Counted from the first letter of the stretch, positions 23,135 to 32,690 are shown. The stretch is 39,308 nt of DNA from DASSKO01 sp035690425 (GCA_035690425.1 DASSKO010000044.1:1-39308), one strand, 5' to 3'. Program-made: numbers and translations. Notes: generated by a model from the sequence alone, not told the origin.

Positions 23135-23236
23135 ATTGTCTACCACCAAAGAAGATCATGCGAATGCTTGGCGTCCAGCCGCATCTAGCCGATCAGCCTG
23201 TGGGCGCCGACGCACGCCGATAACCTCGGAGGCACC

Positions 23237-23365
23237 ATGAGCACCGGGGACGAAGCCAGCCGCCTTGCCGCAGAGGCGCATGCCCGTGTGCTCATCGACC
23301 CACCAGCTCACCGACGCGGGCTGGTCGGACTCTGTGCGGACTGGGAGGGCCTACACCCCCTCTGA
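23237..23365 (+). pseudogene. Frameshifted head of a helicase/restriction-subunit-like gene
   Basis: ATG 23237 has GGAGG 4 bases upstream and opens MSTGDEASRLAAEAHARVLID. It then runs into unrelated residues and a stop at 23365. Skipping one base near 23300 gives QLTDAGWS in the next frame. The combined 'A...AR..ID.QL..AGW' pattern resembles, from memory, the N-terminus of type I restriction R subunits and related DEAD/DEAH helicases. The remaining hundreds of residues are absent, because ychF begins on the other strand 20 bp later. I read it as the truncated edge of a lost restriction or helicase gene closing the island. Confidence 0.4.
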
Positions 23366-23384
23366 CCTGCGCAAACGCGCCGAT

Positions 23385-24461
<1,077 letters not shown>

Positions 24462-24657
24462 GGGCGCCAGGGTACGGCGCTCTGGTGGCGGGGACCCAAT
24501 CCGTCGACTTCGCCGGTCACAGGCGCGCCGACGCGCCCGCGACCTCGTGCTGGTCCGCCACTGCGGCCAGCGCATCGTCGAAAGGTGGGCAGGGTGGAAT
24601 CGGTCAGGTGGTGCACCTGCTCCACTGGCCGATGGGGCGCGGCGCACGTGGTTGTCG

Positions 24658-24671
24658 GTGGCCTAGGCCAC
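24658..24671. promoter_or_regulatory. Perfect 14-bp palindrome before rmuC
   Basis: GTGGCCTAGGCCAC is a perfect palindrome ending 10 bp before the rmuC ATG at 24682. It may be an operator or overlap the promoter. The function is unknown. Confidence 0.3.
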
Positions 24672-24681
24672 AGTGGTCGCC

Positions 24682-25866
24682 ATGACGGGTACGACGTTGC
24701 TGACATTGGTCGCCGGGCTCCTGATCGGGGCGCTGATCGGTTTCACGTGGGCGCGGGCACGCGGTGGCGCCGACCTGGCGCGCGCCAACGCCGAGCGCGA
24801 CGCCGCCCACGACCGGCTCGCCGAGGTGATCGCGGAGCGGCGTGAGTCGCGCGCCGAGCTGAGTGGGCAGGCCGTGGTCAAGGACAGCCTCGACCGGCTG
24901 CACGACCAGCTGCGCGAGCTCGAGCGCAACCGTGCCTCCTGGCAGAGCCAGCTCAAACAGCAGGTCGACGACGTGCGGCTCGTGGGCGACACCCTGCGTC
25001 GCGAGACCTCGGCGCTGTCCACCGCGCTGCGCAAGCCGCAGGTGCGGGGCCGCTGGGGTGAGCTGCACCTGCGCCGGGCCGTGGAGCTGGCCGGCCTGGT
25101 CGAGCGTTGTGACTTCACCGAGCAGGTCAGCGCCCGCGGCGACGAGGGAACGCTGCGGCCCGACCTCGTGGTCCACCTGGCCGGTGGCAAGCAGGTCGTC
25201 GTCGACGCCAAGGTGCCCTTGGACGCGTTCCTGGACGCCACCGCAGCCGATGACGACGAGCAGCGCGCTGCGCAGCTGCGCCGGCACGCCCGCCAGCTAC
25301 GCGCCCACGTGGACACGCTCGCCGCCAAGACCTACTGGGAGGCGTTGCCGCACAGCCCTGAGTTCGTCGTGCTGTTCGTGCCCGCAGAGGCCTTCTTGTC
25401 GCATGCGCTGGAGGTTGACGCGCGCCTGCTCGACGACGCCGCGGCGCGCAAGGTCATCCTGTCCACGCCGAGCACGCTGATCGCGCTGCTGCGCACGGTC
25501 GCCCACGCCTGGACCGAGGAGGCGATGGCCGACAACGCCCGCGAGGTGCACGCGCTCGGCCGCGAGCTGCACAAGCGCATCGCCACCGTCGCCGACCACT
25601 TCGACAAGCTCGGCCGCTCCCTCGGCTTGTCGGTGGAGCACTACAACCGTGCCATCGGTTCCCTGGAGAGCAGGGTGCTGGTCTCCGCCCGCAAGCTCGG
25701 CGACCTTTCGGCCAGCGACCTGCAGACGCGCGCGCCCACACCGATCGACACCCCCGTGCGCACGACCACCGCCGCCGAGCTGCTGGTCACCGACGCGGTG
25801 CCGCCGGTGCACGGCATCGGCGCCGGCGCGGATCCGCCAGCACGCGAGCGCGCCGTCGGCGAGTAG
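24682..25866 (+). CDS. rmuC: DNA recombination protein RmuC
   Basis: The 394-residue product starts with a membrane anchor (TLLTLVAGLLIGALIGFTWA, residues 4-23) followed by a coiled coil (about 30-110). The RmuC nuclease-like core then includes VRGRWGELHLRRAVELAGL, the acidic/lysine site RPDLVVHLAGGKQVVVDAKVPLDAF, and PAEAFLSHAL ... ARKVILSTPSTLIALLRTVAHAW. These are the conserved blocks of the family. RmuC limits recombination at inverted repeats, probably by cutting aberrant DNA. ATG 24682 gives the anchor directly; the in-frame start at 24673 would add three residues. The next gene starts 27 bp later, on the same strand. Confidence 0.9.
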   Translation: MTGTTLLTLVAGLLIGALIGFTWARARGGADLARANAERDAAHDRLAEVIAERRESRAELSGQAVVKDSLDRLHDQLRELERNRASWQSQLKQQVDDVRLVGDTLRRETSALSTALRKPQVRGRWGELHLRRAVELAGLVERCDFTEQVSARGDEGTLRPDLVVHLAGGKQVVVDAKVPLDAFLDATAADDDEQRAAQLRRHARQLRAHVDTLAAKTYWEALPHSPEFVVLFVPAEAFLSHALEVDARLLDDAAARKVILSTPSTLIALLRTVAHAWTEEAMADNAREVHALGRELHKRIATVADHFDKLGRSLGLSVEHYNRAIGSLESRVLVSARKLGDLSASDLQTRAPTPIDTPVRTTTAAELLVTDAVPPVHGIGAGADPPARERAVGE

Positions 25867-25893
25867 CACCGGGGGTCCACTAGCCTGCTGGAC

Positions 25894-28713
25894 GTGTCCG
25901 CACCGAGCACCGCACCGATCACGGCCGGCAGCCTGGCGGGCCTGTTGCGCGGCAAGGTCGCCGGGCCGGTGCTCGACGACCGGGGCAACCAGGCGGTCTA
26001 CGCCCACGACGCGTCCATCCACCGGGTGCTGCCGCAGGTAGTGGTGCTGCCCGCGTCGACCGACGACGTGCTCGCCGTCCTCGAAGTCTGCACCGACACC
26101 GGTGTCGCGCTCACCTCGCGGGGTGGCGGCACCAGCATCGCCGGCAACGCCATCGGCCCTGGTGTAGTGCTCGACTTCTCCCGCCACCTCGACGCGGTCC
26201 GCGACATCGACGTCGACGGTCGCACGGCGAGAGTGCAGCCCGGCGTCGTGCTCGACACGCTGCAGCACCGGCTCGCGCCGCACCGGCTGCGGTTCGGCCC
26301 CGACCCGTCCAGCCACGACCGCTGCACGATCGGCGGCATGATCGGCTCGAACGCCTGTGGCTCCCACTCGGTCGCCTGGGGCACCACCGCCGACAGCGTG
26401 CAGTCCCTGACCGTCGCACTTCCCTCGGGCGACGTGGTCGTGCTCGAGCGCGACTGCACCGACCCCGCGCTGCTGCGGCGACTGACTGCCGTGCGCGACG
26501 CCGCCCTCGGGCCGATTCGCGCGGAGCTCGGCCGGTTCCCGCGACAGGTCTCCGGCTATGCCTTGCAGCACCTGCTGCCCGAGCACGGCGTCGACCCAGC
26601 GCGGGCGTTCGTAGGCTCCGAGGGCACGCTCGGCGTGGTGCTCGAGGCGCGTGTCGGCCTCGTCGACCTGCCCGCCCAGCAGGCACTGGTCGTGGCCGGC
26701 TACCCCGACCTGGTGGCCGCGGCTGCCGCCTCACCCGGCCTCCGCGCCGGTGGCCCGCTGACCGTGGAGGCACTCGGCACCGACGTCGTCGCGGCCTACG
26801 ACTCCCGGCCCGGACCGCACCCGCGGCCCACCCTGCCGCGGGGCAGCGCGTGGTTGCTGGCGCAGGTCGGCGGCGCCAGCCCCGAGGAGGCACGCGAGCG
26901 AGCCGAGGCGCTCGCGGCGGTGGCGCGCCAGTCCGGCGCGTCGGCGGTCGACATCGTCACCGCGCAGGCCGACCAGCGGGCACTGTGGCGGATCCGCGAG
27001 CGGGGCGCCGGGCTGGCCAGCCGCACCGTCGACGGCCGCGAGAGCTGGGCCGGCTGGGAGGACGCCGCGGTCCCGCCAGAGCGGCTCGCCGACTACCTCG
27101 GCGAGTTCGAGCGGCTGCTCAGCGACCATCAGCGCCACGGCGTGATCTACGGTCACTTCGGCGAGGGCTGTGTGCACGTGCGCATCGACCACGACCTGCG
27201 CAGCGCGCCCGGCCGGGCGGCGTACCGGGAGTTCCAGGAGCAGGCGACCGCGCTGGTGGTTCGCCACGGCGGCGTGCCGTCGGGCGAGCACGGCGACGGG
27301 CGTGCCCGCAGCGAGCTGCTCTCCCGGGTCTACAGCCCCGACCTGCTGGCGGCGTTTTCGGGCCTGAAGCACGTCTTCGACCCCGAGAACCTGCTCAACC
27401 CCGGCGTCCTCGTCGACCCCGCACCGCTCGACGCCGACATCGGCCTGGCGCTGGCCCGACCGCACCACCGGCGGCTCGCCTTCACCTTCCCCGACGACCA
27501 CGGCGACATCGGCGTCGCCGCCAGCCGGTGCGTCGGCATCGGGGCATGCCGTCGTGACAGCGGTGGCGGGATGTGCCCGTCGTTCCGCGCCACCCGCGAC
27601 GAGCGGCACTCCACCCGTGGCCGGGCCCGGGTGCTCGCCGAGATGCTCGACGGCAACCTCGCCGACGACGGCTGGTCCTCGACGGAGGCGCACGACGCGC
27701 TCGACCTCTGCCTGTCCTGCAAGGCGTGCTCCAACGAGTGCCCGGTGTCGGTCGACATGGCCACCTACAAGGCGGAGTTCCTGCACCAGCACTATCGGCG
27801 CCGGCTGCGGCCACGTGCGCACCTCAGCCTCGGCTGGCTCCCGCTCTGGCTCACGCTCGCGCGCCGGGTGCCCCGGCTGGCCAACACCGCGCTACGCGTC
27901 CGCGGCCTACACCGCCTCGCCGGCATCGACCCGTCCCGCGCGCTGCCCACCATCCGCGCCGACCGTGGCGCTCGGCGTCGCCCCACCGGCGGGTCGACCC
28001 GCGCTCGGCCGGACGCCGTGCTGCTGTGGGCCGACACGTTCACCCGGACGTTCGCGCCGCAGGTGCTCGACGACGCCGTCGCGGTGCTCACCGCCGCCGG
28101 GTACGCCGTGCAGCTCCCGGATCGCAACCTGTGCTGCGGGCTGACCTGGGTCACCACCGGCCAGCTCGGCATCGCCCGACGGGTCATGCAGCGCACCGTC
28201 GACGGCCTGGCGGCGTACCCGGAGATGCCCGTCGTCACCCTCGAGCCGAGCTGTGGCAGCACGCTGCACGACGACCTACCGGCACTGCTGGGGTCCGAGC
28301 ACGCGAGGCGCGTCGGCCGGCGGGTGATGACGTTCGCGCAGGCGCTGGAGGGCCGCGACCTGGACCTGCGGCCGGTCGACACCGACGAGGCCGACATGGT
28401 GGCACAGTTCCACTGCCACCAGCGTGCCTCCACCGGCACCACGGCCGACCTCGCGCTGCTGGAGCGGCTCGGTGTCACGCCCACGACCGTCGACGACGGC
28501 TGCTGCGGACTGGCCGGCAGCTTCGGCTTCGAACCCGGCCACGCGGAGGTCGCACAGCGGTGCGCGGAACAGTCGTTCGTGCCGGTGCTGGAGCGATCAC
28601 GTGACGGCGCGACCGTGCTCGCCGACGGCTTCTCCTGCCGGCTGCAGATCGAGCAGGTCAGCGGGCGCCGACCCCAGCACCTGGCACAGCTGCTGCGCCG
28701 TCAGCTGCGCTGA
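25894..28713 (+). CDS. FAD/Fe-S D-2-hydroxyacid (D-lactate-type) dehydrogenase
   Basis: The 939-residue single chain joins an FAD_binding_4 domain (about 45-280: RGGGTSIAGNAIGPGVVLDFSR, CTIGGMIGSNACGSHS) to an FAD-oxidase C-terminal domain (to about 510, with PSGEHGDGRARSELL). Two 4Fe-4S clusters follow, in RCVGIGACRRDSGGGMCPSF and LCLSCKACSNECPVS. The C-terminal region carries two CCG-type motifs (RNLCCGLTW, DGCCGLAGSFGF). This is the actinobacterial arrangement for respiratory oxidation of D-lactate, D-2-hydroxyglutarate or glycolate. The clusters pass electrons toward quinone. The substrate cannot be decided here. It begins at GTG 25894, 27 bp after rmuC, with convergent ispH downstream behind a hairpin. 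Confidence 0.88.
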   Translation: MSAPSTAPITAGSLAGLLRGKVAGPVLDDRGNQAVYAHDASIHRVLPQVVVLPASTDDVLAVLEVCTDTGVALTSRGGGTSIAGNAIGPGVVLDFSRHLDAVRDIDVDGRTARVQPGVVLDTLQHRLAPHRLRFGPDPSSHDRCTIGGMIGSNACGSHSVAWGTTADSVQSLTVALPSGDVVVLERDCTDPALLRRLTAVRDAALGPIRAELGRFPRQVSGYALQHLLPEHGVDPARAFVGSEGTLGVVLEARVGLVDLPAQQALVVAGYPDLVAAAAASPGLRAGGPLTVEALGTDVVAAYDSRPGPHPRPTLPRGSAWLLAQVGGASPEEARERAEALAAVARQSGASAVDIVTAQADQRALWRIRERGAGLASRTVDGRESWAGWEDAAVPPERLADYLGEFERLLSDHQRHGVIYGHFGEGCVHVRIDHDLRSAPGRAAYREFQEQATALVVRHGGVPSGEHGDGRARSELLSRVYSPDLLAAFSGLKHVFDPENLLNPGVLVDPAPLDADIGLALARPHHRRLAFTFPDDHGDIGVAASRCVGIGACRRDSGGGMCPSFRATRDERHSTRGRARVLAEMLDGNLADDGWSSTEAHDALDLCLSCKACSNECPVSVDMATYKAEFLHQHYRRRLRPRAHLSLGWLPLWLTLARRVPRLANTALRVRGLHRLAGIDPSRALPTIRADRGARRRPTGGSTRARPDAVLLWADTFTRTFAPQVLDDAVAVLTAAGYAVQLPDRNLCCGLTWVTTGQLGIARRVMQRTVDGLAAYPEMPVVTLEPSCGSTLHDDLPALLGSEHARRVGRRVMTFAQALEGRDLDLRPVDTDEADMVAQFHCHQRASTGTTADLALLERLGVTPTTVDDGCCGLAGSFGFEPGHAEVAQRCAEQSFVPVLERSRDGATVLADGFSCRLQIEQVSGRRPQHLAQLLRRQLR

Positions 28714-28725
28714 CTCCTCCACCGC

Positions 28726-28777
28726 GATTCGTCTGCGCCGGCGCGGGGATTCACCGAAGGGCGACCGCAGACGGATC
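28726..28777. terminator. Hairpin between convergent oxidoreductase and ispH genes
   Basis: GATTCGTCTGCG (28726-28737) pairs with CGCAGACGGATC (28766-28777), with one T/G wobble, around a 28-base GC-rich loop. It sits in the gap between two convergent stops and can act in both directions. There is no T-run. Confidence 0.5.
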
Positions 28778-28786
28778 GGGAACGGG

Positions 28787-29770
28787 TCAGGCCTGTTGCT
28801 TGGCGCGCATGTCGCGGCGCAGCTCCGGCGGCAGGGCGAAGATCAGGCTCTCCTCGGCCGTATGCACCGCCTCGGCCTCAGGAAAGCCGTGCTCCTGCAG
28901 CAGGTCGAGCACGCCCTCGACGAGGTCCTCCGGCACGGACGCACCCGAGGTCACTCCGACCGTCGAGACTCCGTCGAGCCAGGCCACATCGACCTCCGAG
29001 GCGTCGTCGACGCGGTACGACGTCTTCGCGCCGGAGTCCAGAGCCACCTCGACCAGGCGCACCGAGTTGGAGGAGTTGCCGGAGCCGACCACGATCACCA
29101 GGTCGGCGTCCGCCGAGATCGCCTTGATCGCCTCCTGGCGGTTCTGGGTGGCGTAGCAGATGTCGTCGCTGGGCGGATCGATCAGCTGGGGAAACCTCTC
29201 CCGCAGCCGCTCGACCGTCTGCATCGTCTCGTCGACCGACAGCGTGGTCTGCGACAACCACGCGACCTTGGCGGAGTCGCGCACGGTCACGTTCTCGACG
29301 TCGTCGGGGCCCTGCACCAGCTTGATGTTGTCGGGCGCCTCACCAGTGGTTCCGTCGACCTCCTCGTGCCCCGCGTGGCCGACCAGCAAGATGTCGTAGT
29401 CGTCGCCGGCGAAGCGCTTCGCCTCGTGGTGCACCTTGGTCACCAGCGGGCAGGTGGCGTCGATCGTCTTCAGCTGGCGGTTCGATGCCTGCTCGTGCAC
29501 CGCCGGGGAGACCCCGTGCGCGGAGAAGACGACGTTCGCGCCCTCGGGAACCTCCGCGACCTCGTCCACGAAGATCGCCCCGCGCCGCTCCAGCGTGCGT
29601 ACGACGTGCTTGTTGTGCACGATCTGCTTGCGCACATACACCGGCGGCCCGTAGAGGTCGAGCGCCTTCTCGACCGTGATGACGGCACGGTCCACGCCAG
29701 CGCAGTAGCCGCGAGGTGCGGCCAGCAGCACGCGACGCTCACCGGACGGGGTCGGAGTGTCAGCAGACAT
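28787..29770 (-). CDS. ispH: 4-hydroxy-3-methylbut-2-enyl diphosphate reductase
   Basis: The product of about 327 residues carries the three cluster cysteines of IspH: GYCAGVDRA near the N-terminus, DATCPLVTK, and DDICYATQNRQEA. It also carries the substrate-binding His/Thr/Ser blocks FSAHGVSP, VHHEAKRF, GHAGHEEV and SGNSSNSVRLVE. The enzyme makes IPP and DMAPP in the last step of the non-mevalonate isoprenoid pathway, in the cytoplasm. I chose ATG 29770 (MSADTPTP) with GGAGGA just upstream; ATG 29779 is an alternative. It is divergent from xseA across about 100 bp, a common actinobacterial gene pair. Confidence 0.94.
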   Translation of the reverse strand: MSADTPTPSGERRVLLAAPRGYCAGVDRAVITVEKALDLYGPPVYVRKQIVHNKHVVRTLERRGAIFVDEVAEVPEGANVVFSAHGVSPAVHEQASNRQLKTIDATCPLVTKVHHEAKRFAGDDYDILLVGHAGHEEVDGTTGEAPDNIKLVQGPDDVENVTVRDSAKVAWLSQTTLSVDETMQTVERLRERFPQLIDPPSDDICYATQNRQEAIKAISADADLVIVVGSGNSSNSVRLVEVALDSGAKTSYRVDDASEVDVAWLDGVSTVGVTSGASVPEDLVEGVLDLLQEHGFPEAEAVHTAEESLIFALPPELRRDMRAKQQA

Positions 29771-29874
29771 GTCCTCCATCGTAGGTGGCGGCGACGGTCC
29801 ACCCGAATCGCAGCAGCCCTCGGCGGCGCCGGTGGGCGGGGCACGGTGTCCGAGGTCACGCGTAGGGTCGGTCC

Positions 29875-31158
29875 GTGGCCATGGAGACATCGCTGGAAGC
29901 ACCGGCACCGGTGCGCTCGATCGCCAACGCACTGTCGGGCTGGATCAACCGGCTCGGCTGGGTGTGGGTGGAGGGCCAGATCGCACAGCTGACCCGCCGC
30001 CCCGGCACCCAGACCGTGTTCCTGACCCTGCGTGACACCGCCGCCGAGGTGTCGATCACGGTGACCTGCCCGCGCCGGGTGTTCGACGCCGTCGAGCCGC
30101 CGGTCACCGAAGGCGCCCGGGTCGTCGTACACGCCAAGCCCACCTATTACGTGCCGCGCGGCACGCTCAACCTCAGCGCCGACGACATCCGGCCCGTCGG
30201 TCTCGGCGAGCTGCTGGCCCGGCTCGAGCAGCGCCGGCGGCTGCTGGCGGCCGAGGGTCTGTTCGCTCGTGAGCTCAAGCGGCGGCTGCCGTTCCTGCCG
30301 CACGTCGTCGGCGTGGTCTGCGGCCGCAACTCCGCCGCCGAGCGCGACGTGCTCGACAACGGCCGCCGGCGCTGGCCGGGCGTGCGGTTCCGGGTTGAGA
30401 ACACCGCGGTGCAGGGCCACGACGCCGCCCGGCAGGTGATCGAGGCCGTCGGCCAGCTCGACCGTGACCCGCAGGTCGAGGTCATCGTGATCGCCCGCGG
30501 CGGAGGGTCGGTCGAGGACCTGCTGCCGTTCTCCGACGAAGGACTGGTCCGCGCGGTCGCGGCCTGCCGCACCCCGGTCGTCAGTGCGATCGGGCACGAA
30601 CAGGACTCCCCGCTGCTCGACCTGGTCGCCGATGCGCGCGCCTCCACCCCCACCGATGCGGCCAAGCACGTGGTGCCCGACGTGCGCGAGGAGCAGGCCC
30701 GGGTGCTCCAGGCCCGCGACCGCGGACGGCAGCTGATGCGCGCATGGCTCGACCGGGAGACGCACGCCCTCGACGTGATGCGCTCCCGTCCGGCGCTCGC
30801 AGCACCGTTCACTGCGATCGACGACCGTGAGCGGGGCCTGCACGACTTCGTCGGGCGTGGGCGCAGATGCCTGGGCCACCACCTCGACCGCGCCGGCGAC
30901 GACCTCGCCCACCAGCTCGCCCGCGTCCGCGCGCTCTCACCCTTGGCCACGCTCGAGCGCGGGTACGCCGTCCTGCAAGGTGCCGACGGCATGGCCGTGC
31001 GCGACGCGACCGACGTCCGCGCCGGCGACTCGCTGACCGCACAGCTGGCCCGCGGCCGGATCGGTGTGAGCGTCGACACGATCGAGGCCGATGACACTCT
31101 CGCCCCTGACACCCTCGCCAGTGACGATGCCAGCCCTGAGCAGCCGGACCTGTCGTGA
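29875..31158 (+). CDS. xseA: Exodeoxyribonuclease VII large subunit
   Basis: The 427-residue product has the N-terminal OB-fold (about 15-105: VWVEGQIAQLTRRPGTQTVFLTLRD) and the nuclease core LPHVVGVVCGRNSAAERDVL. The characteristic block VEVIVIARGGGSVEDLLPFSDE and VVSAIGHEQDSPLLDLVADARASTPTDAAK follow. A helical arm precedes the strand-returning LATLERGYAVL. With XseB it degrades single-stranded DNA in the cytoplasm. Start GTG 29875, with ATG 29881 as alternative. The stop overlaps the next gene by 4 bp (31155-31158), coupling translation to a pentapeptide-repeat gene rather than directly to xseB. Confidence 0.93.
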   Translation: MAMETSLEAPAPVRSIANALSGWINRLGWVWVEGQIAQLTRRPGTQTVFLTLRDTAAEVSITVTCPRRVFDAVEPPVTEGARVVVHAKPTYYVPRGTLNLSADDIRPVGLGELLARLEQRRRLLAAEGLFARELKRRLPFLPHVVGVVCGRNSAAERDVLDNGRRRWPGVRFRVENTAVQGHDAARQVIEAVGQLDRDPQVEVIVIARGGGSVEDLLPFSDEGLVRAVAACRTPVVSAIGHEQDSPLLDLVADARASTPTDAAKHVVPDVREEQARVLQARDRGRQLMRAWLDRETHALDVMRSRPALAAPFTAIDDRERGLHDFVGRGRRCLGHHLDRAGDDLAHQLARVRALSPLATLERGYAVLQGADGMAVRDATDVRAGDSLTAQLARGRIGVSVDTIEADDTLAPDTLASDDASPEQPDLS

Positions 31159-31823
31159 GCCGTCCCGTTGCCGCACCGCGCATCACCGACCGGCTCACCA
31201 CGGCTACCCTTCCCCAGGACGACCTCGTCGACGACGCGCTGCTGCGGGCGCTGCTCCTGCACCGGCTCGACCTCTGCGAGCGGTCCGCCCGGCTGGTCGA
31301 CATCGAAGCCTGCCGGTTCGAGCGGGTCAGCCTGCACGGGTGCCGGATCGAGAAGCTCACGCTCTCCGACTGCGTGCTCGAGGACTGCGACCTGGCCAAC
31401 GTGCGGCTGGTCGACTCCTCCTGGCACCGCACCATCGTCCGGCGTACCCGCCTCACCGGGTGGGACGCGACCAACGGCACGCTGCGGCACGTGCGCCTCG
31501 AGGACTGCACCGCGGCGATGGCGTCACTGCGGTTCGCCGTGCTCGACCGGGTGCAGCTCGTGAGCTGCAACCTGAGCCAGGCCGACTTCACCGAGGCCGA
31601 CCTGCGTGGCGCGCGCTTCGAGGGGTGCGACCTCAGCGGTGCTCAGCTCCACGGCGCACGGATGCGGGGCGCGCACGTGGTCGACTGCCGGCTCGAGGGA
31701 GTGCAAGGGGTCGCGAGCCTCGCCGGCGCCACGATCGCCGCTCAGGACGTGCTGTCGCTGACCTACGCACTGGCCGGCGCCCTCGACATCACGATCGCCG
31801 ACGACGATACCGACGAAAGCTAG
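31155..31823 (+). CDS. Pentapeptide-repeat protein inside the xse operon
   Basis: The 222-residue product consists largely of pentapeptide repeats, A(D/N)LxX style with many Cys and Arg: LSDCVLEDCDLANVRLVDSS, LSQADFTEADLRGARFEGCD, LSGAQLHGARMRGAHVVDC. A short helical N-terminal part precedes them and a non-repeat helix TIAAQDVLSLTYALAGALD follows. The fold is a right-handed quadrilateral beta-helix; some members mimic DNA and protect gyrase (MfpA, Qnr), but most have no known role. It overlaps xseA by 4 bp and ends 10 bp before xseB, so it is co-transcribed with exonuclease VII. A function in DNA handling is a reasonable inference from this position only. Confidence 0.85.
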   Translation: MSRPVAAPRITDRLTTATLPQDDLVDDALLRALLLHRLDLCERSARLVDIEACRFERVSLHGCRIEKLTLSDCVLEDCDLANVRLVDSSWHRTIVRRTRLTGWDATNGTLRHVRLEDCTAAMASLRFAVLDRVQLVSCNLSQADFTEADLRGARFEGCDLSGAQLHGARMRGAHVVDCRLEGVQGVASLAGATIAAQDVLSLTYALAGALDITIADDDTDES

Positions 31824-31833
31824 GAGCACCGCA

Positions 31834-32055
31834 ATGTCCGACGACGCCGCGCAGCCCGCGAAGAGCTATGAGCAGGCCCGCGACGAGCTGGTCGAGACGG
31901 TCCGCAAGCTCGAGGCCGGCGGCACCACGCTCGAGGACTCCCTCGCGCTGTGGCAGCGCGGCGAGGAGCTGGCCGGCATCTGCCAGCGCTGGCTCGACGG
32001 CGCCCGCGCCAAGCTCGAGCAGGCCGTCGGCAGCGACGCCGCAGACGACCAGTGA
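31834..32055 (+). CDS. xseB: Exodeoxyribonuclease VII small subunit
   Basis: The 73-residue product SYEQARDELVETVRKLEAGG-TTLEDSLALWQRGEELAGICQ is the standard XseB two-helix protein. The usual LExG...LE.SL..(W/Y).RG..L..C pattern is complete. Several copies bind the long arm of XseA to form the active exonuclease. It starts at ATG 31834, with AGGAG 8 bases upstream, 10 bp after the pentapeptide-repeat gene. Length is typical. It converges on the DUF4245 gene with a strong hairpin between them. Confidence 0.93.
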   Translation: MSDDAAQPAKSYEQARDELVETVRKLEAGGTTLEDSLALWQRGEELAGICQRWLDGARAKLEQAVGSDAADDQ

Positions 32056-32082
32056 CAGGACGGCCCACAACACCGCGCCGTG

Positions 32083-32108
32083 GCTGGCCGCGGCTGGCCG
32101 CGGTCAGC
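32083..32108. terminator. Hairpin between xseB and the convergent DUF4245 gene
   Basis: GCTGGCCGCGG (32083-32093), loop CTGG, CCGCGGTCAGC (32098-32108): an 11-bp stem with one wobble position, also seen as a direct repeat of CTGGCCGCGG. It lies 27 bp after the xseB stop and 6 bp before the convergent stop. A shared terminator is likely. Confidence 0.6.
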
Positions 32109-32114
32109 TGCGAG

Positions 32115-32690
32115 CTATCGCAGTGACGCCGCGAACTGCCGCAGGACCTCGATCCCCGGTGAGCCGTTGACCACTGTGGTCACGCCCTGCTCACGGCTGA
32201 TCAGTGCGTTGTCGCCGCTGTCGCTGCGGCTGACCTGCCAGCTGCGCCCGTCCATCTCGATCGTGGTGCCGCCGCCGGGCTCGATCTGCCCCGCTACGGC
32301 CGGGTCGAGGTCACCGTTGGTCTGCTCCAGACCCACGTAGTGATCGTCCGGGGTGAGGAATCCCAGGTGCCAGGCCACCAAATCCTTGCCTTCGTCCTTG
32401 CGCTGCTCCACGTCGACGCTCGTGGCACGCCAGCCCTCGGGCAGGTCGTGCGGAGCCAGCACCTCGTAGTCGGCGAGCTCTTCCGCACTGGCCAACTGGC
32501 TGGCGTACTCGACGGTGTGCACGGGCGTCTCGGCGTCGTCGGCGAGCACGCTGTTGCAGCCGTAGACCAGCGCGATCACGACGACGAACAGCAGCAGGCT
32601 GCGCAGCATGTCGCCATAGCTCTGCTGCAGGAACGGCTTGCGCCGCGGCGCATAGTCGCCGTCGGCGCGGTCGGGCTCGGGGCTGCTCAC
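32115..32690 (-). CDS. DUF4245 membrane-anchored protein
   Basis: The 191-residue product starts at GTG 32690 (VSSPEPDRADGDYAPRRKPF) after GGTGGG. A positively charged cytoplasmic tail is followed by one membrane helix, MLRSLLLFVVVIALVYGC, at about 28-45. An exported domain follows, with VLAPHDLPEGWRATSVDVEQ, VAWHLGFLTPDDHYVGLEQTN and GVTTVVNGSPGIEVLRQFAASL, the typical DUF4245 blocks. The family is actinobacterial, and often encoded near xseAB and glpX; its role is unknown. Here too it stands between those genes. The exported half probably acts at the outer face of the membrane. The 247 bp before it hold only a possible toxin relic. Confidence 0.85.
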   Translation of the reverse strand: MSSPEPDRADGDYAPRRKPFLQQSYGDMLRSLLLFVVVIALVYGCNSVLADDAETPVHTVEYASQLASAEELADYEVLAPHDLPEGWRATSVDVEQRKDEGKDLVAWHLGFLTPDDHYVGLEQTNGDLDPAVAGQIEPGGGTTIEMDGRSWQVSRSDSGDNALISREQGVTTVVNGSPGIEVLRQFAASLR

